Positions 9,292 to 22,668 of a stretch of 35,405 nt of DNA are shown here, one piece after another (position 1 is the first letter of the stretch; each line of letters begins with the position of its first letter). The notes beneath the pieces are model-generated. The model ran no database searches. It was given only the letters and a program-made list of their open reading frames with translations, and was not told the origin of the DNA. The stretch comes from Saccoglossus kowalevskii (taxonomy: Eukaryota > Hemichordata > Enteropneusta > Harrimaniidae). The translations under genes were made by a program, and so were the position numbers. The DNA is taken from NCBI RefSeq assembly GCF_000003605.2, contig NW_003109118.1, positions 1 through 35,405 on the forward strand, in the 5' to 3' direction.

Positions 9292-10199
9292 TTGAGTGTT
9301 CTTAACCTTGAGTTCATCATACTTTGGTGAGTATCTATACACGTTTTTAAAATGCGTATAAATCAAACCGCAAACAAACCGCGTTTAATGTAGAATGATA
9401 TGATGTTTGTTTGGAACTGTCATATTCATTACCAGAACAAATAGCTTGGCTTCGGACATCGGTATATATCTGCGGAAAAAAAGTTATTCGTGCACGTGAA
9501 TCGCATCGCTGATTTTTGGATCATGCTCCGAATTATAATTACTTATTATTTATTAATTATTTATTTGAGAAAAATACACATATTTTGCCCCGGAAAAAAA
9601 TATATATTTATTAGATAGATTGATTCGTTTCGTACAAAGTACATACACCTTAAAATTAAACGACTTGGTAACGCAAGATATATCCTATAAAAATGAATTA
9701 CTTGAAGGCCATTCAGTCTACAGTAACTAAAACATGGCAAATCACCGCAATGCGCTCTATGTTATATGACCTATATGGACTAGTCTATTTATTACTGATG
9801 GCACTGATAACAATCATCACGAGGTACGTGCGAGTCGGCTACACTTGCCACACTGCCAACACCAGTGTATGATATATTTGTCCAAGTTTCGAAAATATAT
9901 CCTTTCCATCAGTTGTCATGGAAATTAAACCGTAATGATGTGTTCACGCACACTCACAAATTTACCAATTACGTTATTATGCCTGTCAGCAGGCAGCTAT
10001 TATGCCACTGTTCGAGATGTCGTAATTATTCCATGCTTTTCCGCCCGTACGCTTAATAAACTGTAAAATAGTCCGCCACAGTTGCTATAATGTATACACG
10101 CTTCCTTCCGTTTTGCTGCGTGAAAGTAAATTACGGATAATTATTTGACTGTCAAAGCCGATGCAATGGGTTTCAGCGTGATAAAAACGACAACGAAGA
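9292..10199. other. AT-rich interval, nothing recognised
   Basis: Low-complexity A/T runs (for example near 9540-9610) and short open frames without family features. Confidence 0.4.
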
Positions 10200-10440
10200 G
10201 TGACGGTCCGCGCGGATCAATTTATTCTCGGCAATCTTATATATCCGAGAAGGGGTCCTAACATCGAGCAACATTTATTCTCATTTACAAAGTGTTACAC
10301 GTACTCTTTACTGCTGCCATAGTTAAGAAAACATCGGCTCGAGGCGACTACTAACCGCTTCGTGCCAGAATCCCACTTCAAGCTGCTCTAGAACGCAACT
10401 GCCCTGACACGATGATGACGCTACGAACCTGATCTCATAA
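10200..10440 (-). mobile_element. LTR-like or promoter-like patch
   Basis: A GC-richer block. On the minus strand it has AATAAA (about 10275), TATATAAG (about 10238-10245), a second AATAAA (about 10222-10227) and a perfect 10-bp palindrome TCCGCGCGGA (10207-10216). Closely spaced TATA and AATAAA signals are typical of retrotransposon LTRs. Termini, primer-binding site and a second LTR were not found. Confidence 0.2.
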
Positions 10441-13326
10441 TTATATAGTGATCAACAACAAAAATTGTCACAAAGTTTTAAAACAATATCATCCAAAATA
10501 TCAGGTTTAGAATGCCTCTTCCATACATAGCCGTAGAACACTTAAAACGTTCAAATCTCACTGTTGTACATGTGCGTTGTGTATTTTGATTTACAGTCAG
10601 TATAGTTGGAAAATTTCAGTTCTAAAGCTGAGTCTTCATGTCTAATTTCATAAACATCAACACCTACCTACCTTCGATCGACTACGGCACTGTGTGTCAC
10701 TCGGTCAGTGGACGCCACCAATACGCCAAGCTCAACAGTACAGCCAACTGACCGCACAATATGTACAGTAGAATTGTTACCAACGAATTCCAAAGTTGGA
10801 TAAAACAAACAACACCCTAACTACAAATAGTTGCCAGTACAAGCAAACAGAGTTGTGAGATTTAGTATGATCGCGCAGTGTTCATTCCTGTTACCATGCC
10901 GAATTATCACCGTATCACCAACCTGTACCATAACGACCGTCCAAACAATGGCGTCTTGAACAAAAAATTCTTAACGCACACGTGATTAAGTTGGCACATC
11001 TGAACCGTAAAGCTGGGCGTGATGATACACCTAGCCACCGATAAGGGTGATAAATAGCCTTAATTTAATGTACTACGCCTGGTGGGACGAGACGATAACA
11101 CCGCGTTCAAACAAACTGCGCAACACATTGTGTTCATGCATGTTTTGTATAGCGCGTCACTGTATTATACATCGCGTTACTATATCAAAGTCCTTTTAAT
11201 GTCCATTACATAGCCACGTTATCGCGATAAAATGTATGATTTATTAGTGTGCGTGTTGTACGACAACAGGTGCAGTTTTCTGTGCGCGTATACCGAGGAA
11301 TTCACAGTGTTGAGAGTAACACGGTAAGCGGTAATAAATGTCAACTACAGATACTGTAAACATACACATAGGGGTGATAGTTGAACTTGAGGCTGATTTT
11401 GTAACACCATTTGAAAGCACGGAGGATTATTTCTATTTTAATATGACAAGGCAAACATACCGTGCAATATGCGTGTGATTATGTGAAGCAAAATTATATA
11501 GCAATATAACCATGGAAATATGTCTGTGAGTGTCACGGTTGCATGCTGGAATGGCGCCAGTGCAATCTCGACCACCGCCCCAATCGTTATGATCTGCCGA
11601 ATTGCTGATATATCTCCGCTCGTGGTCAGGTGCGTTATCCACAAGTGTTGCCATTCCAGTGAATAGTTTCCGAACACATCTTAAACAGAATTCTTTAAAC
11701 AACTACATGATGAAATAAAACGGACCCTAAAATAGCATTTTACGAAAGTGGAACTTAAAGCAGATAAAAAGTCGGCTGCGGCAAGGTCGACGTGAACTCG
11801 AAGCTCTGTCTTTGTAATTTACACTCCAGTGCACCGTCGTTTACCTTGTGACAAATGGTACCAATGTACTTTGAATTAAACCAAACAACTGTAAAACCCT
11901 TTTGTGTTGCAAGCACTCCGCTAAATATATAACAGTTTAATGTCCCACCATCATGATGCATTGTGGGTGTCGCCATTGATAATGACACGGATCGTACCAA
12001 CGCATCGTTGTTGACACACTGGCACACGGTGAGTTCCTCGTACCAACTTTGACCATAATAATGACCAAATAAACATTTCCCAAGGCTAAACTCGAACTCA
12101 GCACCGAAACAAAAATATGCTTGATCAATAGATGGTCGATTCCCAATGAACTATACCTGTTAGATACACACGTCTCTGTCACCTACATACCCCTAGATAG
12201 GGCTAAAGGTGTAATACAAAATAAACATTATATATTTCGATAGCCGTTAAATTCAACCAAGTTGATCATAGCAACAAGTGGTATTGGCGTATACATAAAA
12301 ACAGTACCACTGGTCACAATTCATCTCTGCTAACCGCCAAATGTTTTAAATAGTAGCGGAAGAAATGAATATTTCGGTTGCCCGCTTGGAGTACGACAAC
12401 TAAGTTAACTCCTTTTAAATATATAATATACAATCAATGCATTGCTACGAAATCAATACTGTACATCAGGGACAAATGGGCATTCAACTAGGGAGGCTCA
12501 ATCCAGCAAAACTGTAATGATTATTATTTGCGAGGTTCTATTTTCTTGTAGCATTGGAATACTTAACAGATTGTTAAATGGATTGAGCTTTTATTGCATT
12601 GAATGGCAAGTTAATATGAAAAAAACGAGAAGTGGTCGTACAATGGAGATATGGCGTTCCATTGTAAGTGTTTGGGTGTATTGTACAACCAACTTAATTG
12701 TGTTAGTATCTTACGCGCATCATAATGAAATGTGAGGTTTTACCGGAGATACGAGTAATTACAACGCCAATATATTGGTACCCGATGAATTTAACAGATT
12801 TGAAAAGATGAATAGATATCTGAGTAAATCTTATATAACCTGGAGCTTTATCATGAGTGTATGACTTCAAACAGTTATTTATGTTAATTGCAACAAGTCA
12901 TATGGTCTGCAACATTGACAATTTCAATTAGCTATTTAAATCTAGGTTTATTGACGGTCTTTATTGCGAATGGTACTTCGACATCGCTTCCCATAAACAC
13001 AAACCTAGAACGTGACAGATTTTAACTGTATATGCATTCACACCGATTATGTCACACATACATTGTTACTTTTCGCGCATCGACGCAATCAGAACTGAAG
13101 CAATGACGACGCAAGTGATAAAAATGAATTTCGCATTGTCGAAAACGGAAAGTATTTCGCTTAAAAACGCAACACGGCTAATATTTAAATTGATGTGCCG
13201 TAAACTTGTTACTATAATGTGGACCAGGAAATTACCATAATTTGGTTGAACAACTCAACCCAGACACGAAAGCTTACCGTATATCACAGCGCCACAGTTC
13301 GTGTGTTCGTGTGAATGGTAAACGCA
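10441..13326. other. Long interval without supported features
   Basis: Mixed AT-rich and moderately GC-rich DNA. The open frames at 11433-12182 (minus, up to 90 codons) and 12442-12735 (plus, 97 codons) have no recognisable motif, overlap other frames and lack good splice signals. No repeat or RNA gene could be supported. Confidence 0.4.
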
Positions 13327-13550
13327 TTTTACTCGTGCGTTGTATACGCAATATGGGGACATGTTGCGCGTGCGCGGTGCAACGAGTAGAACGCTTTTTG
13401 TTGTCTTGACCTTTGTTCATATACAGAACATTTGTGGTATGTCGTACGGCTGTTTTACTAATGAGATTGACGTAAGGACGGCGTATTACAATTAACTCCA
13501 AAAACACCCATGAATCGCTGCAGCTTCTTTTTTAACAATCTTTCCTGCAG

Positions 13551-13642
13551 ATGACACGTGGCATGAAATGAAGTTCTTATGGTGCAACCATATTTCAAGG
13601 CACGGATGCAGACGATGCCATACCAATGTTCTAAGACCACAA
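13551..13642 (+). CDS. Candidate internal exon, Cys/His-rich, gene unknown
   Basis: 92 bp bounded by a strong 3' splice site (TTTCCTGCAG at 13541-13550 after a pyrimidine tract) and a consensus donor CAA|GTAAAG. One frame is open throughout (two bases plus 30 codons) and reads DTWHEMKFLWCNHISRHGC then RRCHTN. Trp-Cys-x-His and Cys-x2-Cys-His could bind zinc and faintly recall FLYWCH-type fingers, but this is weak. Minus-strand frames here are open as well. No partner exon in phase was found. Confidence 0.25.
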
Positions 13643-14282
13643 GTAAAGTTAATTAGACGTTTTGGCCATTCTTCGATCAAAGCGAACGCCATTGGTATGT
13701 CACAGTAATATGTGTTATGAACACGATATCACTCGTACGCTGCTTCACAACGCCACTACCTAGTGAGCACACCATGGCAACGCATATACGAGCTGGAAAT
13801 ATTAACAACTTAATCCCATCCCTTCTGATTTACACGTGGGCTATGACGTTGTTCTAGCTATTCGGCTATAGTATACGTGTTTGTAAAAAAAAGTTTGATC
13901 ATCCTTAGAATCCAATGTCTCGCGTTTTTTGTATAAATACGATGCCAGTGTGGTGTATGATGAGGTGTGATACCGTTAGTAAAGTAACACAATAGTCGCC
14001 AAGACTGAGTTAGACTGTAAATGAGGTTTTCTGTTGAAGCAGCTAGGATTGAATGAGACAAAAAATGCAGACTAGAATAGAAGGGATATTGTTCACGAAG
14101 AGATCTGCACCAACACAAACTAGAAGGGACAAGAGCCGTGCTTGTGAGATTTTTTCCACATTAATTTAATGAATGTCTGGAGTAAAAATGAGCCAAAATT
14201 GTCTTTGTGGTATAACGAATATACACATAGTGATATGTCATGTCAAATTGAACTTATGTTTGAATATCAATTCATTTCCTAG

Positions 14283-14407
14283 CTGTATTCTCTGGGGCGG
14301 ATCGGAGCCTCGTCACAGAACGTTCTACGTTGCTAAGACGCGCATCGCCGAACATGTATTTCTATGGGCTCTGCGCGAGCTACTGTGGAACGCCAGTCGA
14401 AGAGCTG
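14283..14407 (+). CDS. Candidate internal exon in a GC-rich island, gene unknown
   Basis: 125 bp with clearly higher GC than its flanks, bounded by TTTCCTAG (acceptor, 14275-14282) and GCTG|GTGAAA (donor). Open in the frame reading CILWGGSEPRHRTFYVAKT and WALRELLWNASRRA. Its incoming phase does not match the exon candidate at 13551-13642 in this frame, so the two are not obviously one gene. Confidence 0.25.
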
Positions 14408-16237
14408 GTGAAAACAACTAAAGTCGAGAAAACATCAAAAACTCAACTATGTGACAATACCGAAAAGACAAATTTATATTTGTTGCACATGTAGAGGTAA
14501 TCTTGTCATAGTGTTCAGGAAAGTCTCAACAACTAGCCCAAATCACAGTTTCTTGTGAGTTTTCGACCGTTGTTTTTACCGGTTATAGTTGCCAGGCAGT
14601 GAAAATGCCCGGGGTAAAACAAATCAGTTCTTTAGAAAACCTGTATTACGAAAACAATCTAAACGAAAAAGTAATCTTACCGCCATACTATAAAATATAA
14701 ATATTCGCCGATATATGAAATGGTCTTTCATATCACATTGGAAATTAATTGTCAAAGGTGTAACTTGAATTTACAAATGTGATCGCTGTGATTGTTCATT
14801 TCACTGCTAATATTGCGTAATCAGACAGTGACACACGACGCCCACACTACAATTATTTTTTCTATCAGCCTGGCGTTAATAACAACGGCGATGCCGGTAA
14901 TTGCCTTGGCAACCGCAACAAACCGACGCTGAAAACTTAAATTAAGCTGAATTCTGTCACCATAACAACTGCCATGGTGTCAGTGCATACACACTGCCAT
15001 ACATACATTTATGTACGAAATGTATATATACTACGGAGACACGATTCAATTGTAGACGAATTACTTTCTTTTCGCCGATTCCCACAGGTGTATTCTATAT
15101 ATTTCTATAACGTTTTTGAACAAAATGACTACTCTAATTATTGTTTTTAATAACGCAAAAACCTTTCCTGCTATCGCGTTCTTTATAAATCGATATTAAT
15201 TTATTATGTAATCGTAAGACTAAAATAAGTGGAAAAAAAGTATCAGATAACGTATGATTCGGAAAGTGATAATTGCAAATCGATTGGCGTCGCGTCTGGA
15301 ATGTGACTGGAAAACTTGATGACGTCCCTGTCCATTTTCCCCAAACTAAGTAGCCAAGGTTCTCGCATGCGAATATTTTATACAAAACGAAATCAGTCCA
15401 CATACAAACAAAATCGTCGTTTGTGGTTAAAATTGTCAATAAAGTCGACTAAAATTGTATAAATTTGAGTTCCTCGGCAATAAGCTCGTAGATTTTCGGG
15501 CTTCTCTGTGTCAAACATTTCGGACGGCAGAGGTCTGCCATTTGGTTTTCAAAAAAAACAGTGAAAATCGTTTGCTATTTTTATGGCGGTTGATACTAAG
15601 GCATCTTAAAACAGTGATGTGGGGTGCGGGGGGGGGGGTACAATCGCGTTTTGTGGCATTTTTTCAGTTGGCCTTTGAATGTCTGGCACCCATTCACGTG
15701 CCCGAGTACAGACGATTTCTCCATTGTTGGTGTTCATATCAACCAGGTAGAATTTAAACCTGCTTTAATCCAATCATGCAAGCCGAACGACCGCTATGTC
15801 CTCTCTGAATAGCTATGGGTAGACGCATACAATGATTTTAGAGAGGAAAAAACACACATTGTATGTATTTTATGCCAATAAAAAGCAACTCATACTGATT
15901 TCTATATCAATACAATCTCAGTTTAACCTTGATTTACACACTAGTACAATGTTTCACTTTGTTTAAGAATTATTGGCCATATTACTCGTAATAAATCAAG
16001 ATTACTAATAAATACATGCATAGCAAATGGTGAGGATAGTATGTCATTATTAGGACATATTTGCGGTAATCGTATCGATCGACACGAACTTTTGGTAAAA
16101 CCTGGTTATTTAGCATCATTTTCAGTGTTTGAGATTGAACAGCTCGAAATGTCAGCGAACAGCAGGTCACGCAATGTTTGCATGCTGACATGGTTCGCGT
16201 TCCGTTACTTTATTTTGTTTCCGACTAAACTACTTTT
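14408..16237. other. AT-rich interval up to the gap
   Basis: Apart from the X-box-like site at 14900-14913, a half-conserved one at 14588-14600 and an 11-base G run at 15628-15638, nothing could be supported. Open frames of about 100 codons (15134-15439 minus, 15455-15757 plus) show no family features. Confidence 0.4.
14900..14913. promoter_or_regulatory. RFX X-box-like site
   Basis: ATTGCCTTGGCAAC, one base from the palindromic X-box GTTGCC-NN-GGCAAC. No gene with a nearby start was found, so a regulatory role is only a possibility. Confidence 0.3.
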
Positions 16238-16753
16238 NNNNNNNNNNNNNNNNNNNNNNNNNNNNNNNNNNNNNNNNNNNNNNNNNNNNNNNNNNNNNNN
16301 NNNNNNNNNNNNNNNNNNNNNNNNNNNNNNNNNNNNNNNNNNNNNNNNNNNNNNNNNNNNNNNNNNNNNNNNNNNNNNNNNNNNNNNNNNNNNNNNNNNN
16401 NNNNNNNNNNNNNNNNNNNNNNNNNNNNNNNNNNNNNNNNNNNNNNNNNNNNNNNNNNNNNNNNNNNNNNNNNNNNNNNNNNNNNNNNNNNNNNNNNNNN
16501 NNNNNNNNNNNNNNNNNNNNNNNNNNNNNNNNNNNNNNNNNNNNNNNNNNNNNNNNNNNNNNNNNNNNNNNNNNNNNNNNNNNNNNNNNNNNNNNNNNNN
16601 NNNNNNNNNNNNNNNNNNNNNNNNNNNNNNNNNNNNNNNNNNNNNNNNNNNNNNNNNNNNNNNNNNNNNNNNNNNNNNNNNNNNNNNNNNNNNNNNNNNN
16701 NNNNNNNNNNNNNNNNNNNNNNNNNNNNNNNNNNNNNNNNNNNNNNNNNNNNN
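16238..16753. other. Assembly gap (516 N)
   Basis: A run of N. The first bases after it, TCTATGCTTCTATGCACTTG and CTTCTATGCTA, contain three copies of TCTATGC, so the gap may hide a short tandem array. Confidence 0.99.
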
Positions 16754-18213
16754 TCTATGCTTCTATGCACTTGCTTCTATGCTATCGATAAAGAGCCATT
16801 GCTCGAAACGTCTAGCTATTTTTAATAGTTATTTAGGACTACGATTACCTAATATTATCTTCAATATATCATACTTATCAGTCCGAGCAGCGTTTATTTA
16901 TTTATAAACTACCTTACAGCGTTGTTGAACGATACGAAACGCCAATGACAAACGGATTGCTCGACAGAAAAACGTTTGTAGACGTTCACACCTTTTCGCA
17001 TTATTGAACGCATCCCCGATGTCCACTGAATATTATGAATATTAGTACCATGTGAGACAAGGTAGACAGTAGATCAAGCGATATTTTATGGCGCCGGTAC
17101 ACTTGTTGGGAAGGCCACCTCACAGTAGTTCAGTGGTGCGCACAATAAGAAATCAAAAGAGACACGGGGCATGACCCGTCACTGCACTGGAACATTACTG
17201 TCAATCACGGTGTGTCTAGCAGCTTATATCAGTATATTTAAAACTAAAGGCTAATTTTCGATCAATTACCAGTAAACGTAGACGAAAAAATGACTTTACA
17301 GATTGAATAGAATAAAATTGATTAAATATACACAGTGTCGCCACACCGCTCTTTTAATGTAAGATGAAATACGATATAATATACATAGAGGTCATGACCT
17401 TAATGCCACAGACCACAGACTAATTCACGCTGGTAAAAAAATTGAGCAAAGGCGTTAAAACCGATGGACAAATTAAGCTTGGAGATGTTTTTTCGGGAAG
17501 AGACGCATAACTCTTGTTTTGCATTGTGAATAAATCCAATCAGTTTCGCTAAAGTGTGGTTAAACTTGAAAGATGGGTGTGCGACGCTCTCATATAGACT
17601 CAGATATAAGAATTGCTGACATTGGATGTTTTACGGAGTAATAATGTAACCGATTCAAGTCACAAACTCGTGTATTTAAAATAGGTAAATTTAATTTGTT
17701 CAAATAATGACACGTTTATCACATAATGTCAAGTTCAATAATATACGTATAATCAAACATGTTCCTAATAACTAGCATCAAACGCATACTGTTAACAGGG
17801 AAGAAATAACACTTCATTTTTTGTTGAACTTCCGCAATTTGACATTATTACATTCAGTGGAAAATCCCCGACAAATACTCTACTTACCCAAGTTACTGGG
17901 TAGACACACAAACATTCACGTTGAGTACGAATTCCTTGCAGCGAATTCCGTGGGAGCTCGGTGCCGATCTTAGCGGTATGAAGTATATAACACCGTCGAT
18001 GATCACCAATAGTTCCCTCTCACTGTATATTACAACAGTTACGGACAGTGGGCCAGTGGCTGTCAATATCCAATAATCAGTTAGTCAGGAAGCAGTCTTC
18101 TAAACGCTAATCCACCTCTAACTAGACATGCCGCGATCTGAGCAAATTTTTGAGCAAAATACGAACTCACTCGCTGTGCCGAAGCGCGTTGTAATCTCCG
18201 CGGAGTACATTCG

Positions 18214-18226
18214 GTTGCCTGGCAAC
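18214..18226. promoter_or_regulatory. Perfect RFX X-box-like palindrome
   Basis: GTTGCC-T-GGCAAC, an exact match to the GTNRCC(N0-3)RGYAAC form bound by RFX factors, typical of ciliary gene promoters. No ciliary gene was seen nearby. Confidence 0.35.
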
Positions 18227-19282
18227 ACATCCTAGAAACATTCGCGATAACACAGTCTATGAATAAAGTAATATAAACCAATTTGTCTGTTTATCATCCG
18301 TAGTCACTATCGGTGTGCTTCACAAAGAGTCGACTATGATCTGACGCAAGACTGACAAATTATAATGTGTTTCCCATTATTTGAGCTGAGTAATCCAGAA
18401 TTTGGGGTCATATTATTTTTTATAATACTCAGGTTAATATACTCTAAGGCGATTGGAGAAACCTATATCGAAACACTGTTTCTCCCTTTGAGATTATTAT
18501 TTTTTCACATAATTGTGATGCTTATACTTCAAAAAACGTAAAATTTGATGGTCCACCGTTTATTTATATGTACGGTTTGAAATATACAATGTGTATACCG
18601 TGAGACCAGTGGGACCGCCAAAGAAGCAAATGTCATTAACAGCACAGAATAAACACGGACGGCGGCATATCATAACCATATTTGATGGAAATGCGATCGA
18701 TAAAAGCTAAAAGCGCTGACAGAGTAATCGATAGTTTGTAACAAAGCCTTTCTATATAGTAGACATTTTTATTGCTTTATTCATTACCAGTTTGTTATTC
18801 TTCGGTGCTCGTGTCTACGTTACGAGTCGATGAGACCTTTGTACACTTGTATTTTATACCTGTGCAGTGGGTATAGCACGCAATTGTCAGTGCGTCTACC
18901 GTGGACAAATAATTGAATTAGAGTAGCGAATATTAAATAATTAATGGTTGCCGTGCCAACAAGGAAGTCTGGATATACACAGAGTCAAATTTAAGACGGT
19001 GTTTTTTTGTGGAAATTAGCAATACTATTACTTTTACTGATAATTAATAATGCTAACTTTATTTGATATAATTAACATGATTCTGTATCAAGCCAACTGA
19101 TTGGCCGAAGTCATGTTTTATTTCTGCCACGAGATCTGACCCTCGTTTTGGTCCCGACAGTGAATAAAGAGGTTAGCTATTTTGAGTCAGGGTTAGAAAA
19201 GTATTAACTAAATGTGATACAGAAACTTGTACTCATCTACGCGTAAATTCTGCTAAGTGAGTTTTAAATAGCAAAATTTCGA

Positions 19283-19300
19283 ATGTATGTATGTATGTAT
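19283..19300. repeat. (ATGT)n microsatellite
   Basis: About 4.5 perfect ATGT units. Confidence 0.9.
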
Positions 19301-21629
19301 CACAAAACACAAGCAAACCCGAATTCACATGGAAATCAACGTAGATCATATTATTACGAGCTTTTCGGTATTCATGGCTTACGTGCACTCGTTGCGACAG
19401 TACAATGCATTGGGAGAGTTGGAAATACGCACCTATATAGTAAGCACATTTTCTAGCACAATTGACAGACGGATATTCTATAACGAGGTTATAAATGCTA
19501 CACTATCTACGGCAAAGTGTGTTAGATAGTTCTTACATCCGTGACCAAATCTACAAGCTATCCTCGAACTGAAAAGTTAAAGTCTAATCTCGAGCAAATG
19601 TAGCGAAATCTTCCCCGATCGTCCTCCCTTCCAGTTTGAAAACTAATACATATGAAATATAACTGCAAAACTTGTTGTAAACGTCCTACTTCAATTTAAT
19701 AACCAATAATGTTAAACCTTCGACTCAGTTTCACATACATTTCTCTTTCATGAGCTTTGTTTGTATGAATTCCATTTTAAAATGTTGTCCTGGTTTTAGT
19801 CATATTTATGTAAACGATTCCAGCGTTTTGTCATTAATTACCACACACCGCCATCTTGTCTGGTTCAGAGTCTGCTGTCATCGGGAATCGCTCACTGAAA
19901 CATTTATTATGATTTATCCGATGTTTTACATTCTTTTTGCTCAATGTATGCTAATAACTTTATTGCGTGAATAACATGAATGAGTATGTTATTGTCGAAT
20001 AAACCTCATTTGAAAGTCTCAAGTTCTAATGACTTGGCGTACTTTTAGTTTCAGAGCAATTTAAAAAACAACAACTATATCTTAATATCAGCTGAGATAA
20101 GCTTATATCCAACTTGAACATTGTAGTAATGCCAATTAGTCTTTGTGGTATCCTTCATATATAGAATGTTTTGAGCCAGTTCAGGAACATTTGTTAGAAT
20201 ATCTGTGTTTTAAAACTATGATCTCTATTGACAATAACTACATCACTTTACTCACGGTATATAAACACATCTGTTAAATTTGTATTCAGGGTAATTATTT
20301 ATTTATTCAGGCTAAAATTAACAAAGTATATGTAGAATATAAAAATAAAATTACTAGTAAATGTTGACATTACATAGTAGACAGGGAGCATGACAAAGTA
20401 AATCATTTCGATATTGACGTCAAACATTTCAGACACTAAATTTATATTATAAACCATTTGTTTAGCGTAGAAATACGCATACACAATTTATTCAAAACAT
20501 AAAGGGGCAAGTAGTATCTGGTTCAAGTTGTAATAAATGTGACATTCAAGTAAAATGTAAATTTCGTCTTTTATAACGTTTAAATAATAAATGCCACTCA
20601 TTCTCAAAGTTCGATTTGGACACATGCTTACTTATATTTCTAAATGTGAATTCCCGGCACATAACCTGACAATACATTCCCGGAACAGTTTTAAAGTGAA
20701 CACGAAATGTATAAATATGCCAGTAAATATATTAAATTACGTCAACGCAACGTGGAACGCGCAAACACACGCGCCCACGACCAAAACGCGCCAGTACATC
20801 ATCGAGCACATTTAATGAAGAGTACTATTCTCACTGACAGGAAACAGTGTTTAAATTACCTATCAAATAATTAGTGTATAAACTATAACCTTTACAAGTA
20901 AATTTAATGAAGCTGAATATTGGGAACTAATGCAATTATTGAAAAGTATTTGATCATATTCACATGAACGAAGGCGCGACTAACGCATTACATAGCCTTA
21001 TCGGAGGTGGCTGCGAGAAAATGTCATCGCCACTTTCATCGTAACATACCACTTGATACAACACGTGGTGGTGCGGTGTTGTGAGATACCTTGGAAAAAA
21101 ATCGGTGGTGCTGTGGATGTACCATGCAAGAAAGTTTTTTACTCTCTTTTTCATTGGTTTTTAGTGGCAATGCTTATAATTTGCTCGAATCGCACTTTAA
21201 ACCCTTTAAAGGGTTATTATCGAGCACGAATGTTGGTGTGCAATTATTAGGGCTACTTGTGTTCATTTTTTTAAATAAATGATTTGGCAACTATGTGTTT
21301 CAATTGCCGTTGTCTTTTATATGTCGAATGCGCCAAGATTTTGAAACAAGTTAGAGATATTTCTGAATGTTCACTGTAACTAAATGATATTAACAGAATG
21401 TCCAAGTAATGTCAAGCATGGAGATTGTGAATAAATGTCATATCATATATTAATATTTCAAGAGATAAATTAATAAGTACATTTATTATATTGGTGATAA
21501 TAAATTCAATGGGGTGTCACAAATTAATGATTTTGTTGTATTGTATTGTACGCAAGGTTCTTACGATGCCAGGGTTAATGAACCGTAACAGCTACAACTT
21601 CACCCAGCAACGAATCAGTGCAAAGCTAC

Positions 21630-21685
21630 TTATAAAACTGTGCCTGATTGGCTACCAGACACTTAGCAATCAGGCCAATCAGAGA
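21630..21685 (-). promoter_or_regulatory. CCAAT/TATA-like patch with hairpin
   Basis: On the minus strand, CCAAT at 21648-21652 (AGCCAATCAG) is followed about 15 bp on by TTTTATAAGTAG. An 8-bp perfect inverted repeat CCTGATTG (21643-21650) / CAATCAGG (21667-21674) surrounds the box. No coding sequence follows; possibly chance or a relic promoter. Confidence 0.15.
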
Positions 21686-22498
21686 ACAAATTCTTTATTG
21701 TTATTTTTGTCGACGTAATTTATGCATTGCTTGAACTCAACTGTAACAACTTTGTATCTGCTGTCCTGGCAGAAAACAAATATTGAATGCATGCAACAGA
21801 AATTTGAAAATACTTGTGTTTTAAAACGTGAACTTGTTTTTGTGTAGATCCTGTGTATATATATTTGATTATGTATATTGTTTCATTCAATTCAGTGACT
21901 GTTACATATGTTTATTTGATTTCCTGTTTTTTTTTTTAATTTCTGAGAAAACAAAACGTTGTGGTGTGGCCGTGACATATCCGTGAAAACCAGCCGCGAA
22001 GATGTGAACCATACCTGGGAAAACTTATATTATATGACGGCTTTCATTATTGCCGATGTCTCATGAACATCATGAAAAAAGTCACCGTGCAAAAACGCGC
22101 ATTTTGTACCTGAAAATATGGAACTATACAGTTTAGAATATATATTTATTCTAGCATTACCCGCCCCCGTACTAGACAGAGCATATTACCAAATTCTCGT
22201 AAATGATATTGATTACTAACTATAATGACCTAATGTTAAAGTTTTCTTCCTTTCTTCTTTTTAGTCGTTTAAAAGTGCGCATAATTAGCGCATATAACAG
22301 TAACAATATTTCGGGTGCAATAACAGTAACACTAAATGAATTATTTTAATTCGCTGTCAAATACAAAGATTAAGCCCCATGTAACCAACATACATGAATA
22401 GGATATCATACAAAGTCGCAAGTGCAACTTATTTCTAGTAGGGTTCTATCACCACGCCCACGGGAAACACCAAAACACACAACGATACAAAAATATAT

Positions 22499-22668
22499 TA
22501 TAAAGACATTAATATACACACGATCAATTAAAAATCAATATATAATCTGGTCAATATATATTTTATTCGGTTACAGTAATATTACAATTTTATACATCCC
22601 CAACCTCACTACAAGATAAAAAGTACAATATAAAGACAATAATATATACACAATCAATTAAAAAATCA
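22499..22668. repeat. Diverged ~40-bp direct repeat pair
   Basis: TATAAAGACATTAATATACA (from 22499) recurs as TATAAAGACAATAATATATA (from about 22629), each followed by CA(C)AATCAATTAAAAATCAA-like sequence. The copies are 130 bp apart. Confidence 0.6.

Larger units (their letters stand above)
16754..20590. other. AT-rich interval without supported genes
   Basis: Contains a perfect X-box-like site (18214-18226) and an (ATGT)n microsatellite (19283-19300). Short frames such as 19287-19529 and 19750-19974 (plus) are not recognisable. Confidence 0.4.

Noticed and set aside
13327-13398. Hairpin pairing TACTCGT with ACGAGTA as a miRNA precursor
   Set aside because: The arms are too short and interrupted, and no stable long stem can be drawn by eye.
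16041-16907. Apparent 288-codon frame across the gap
   Set aside because: Most of it is N; the flanking real codons are few and unremarkable.
17126-17136. Perfect tRNA A-box (TAGTTCAGTGG)
   Set aside because: No matching acceptor stem or B box (the downstream ACGGG...CCCGT hairpin lacks the TTCRA loop), so neither a tRNA nor a SINE can be supported.
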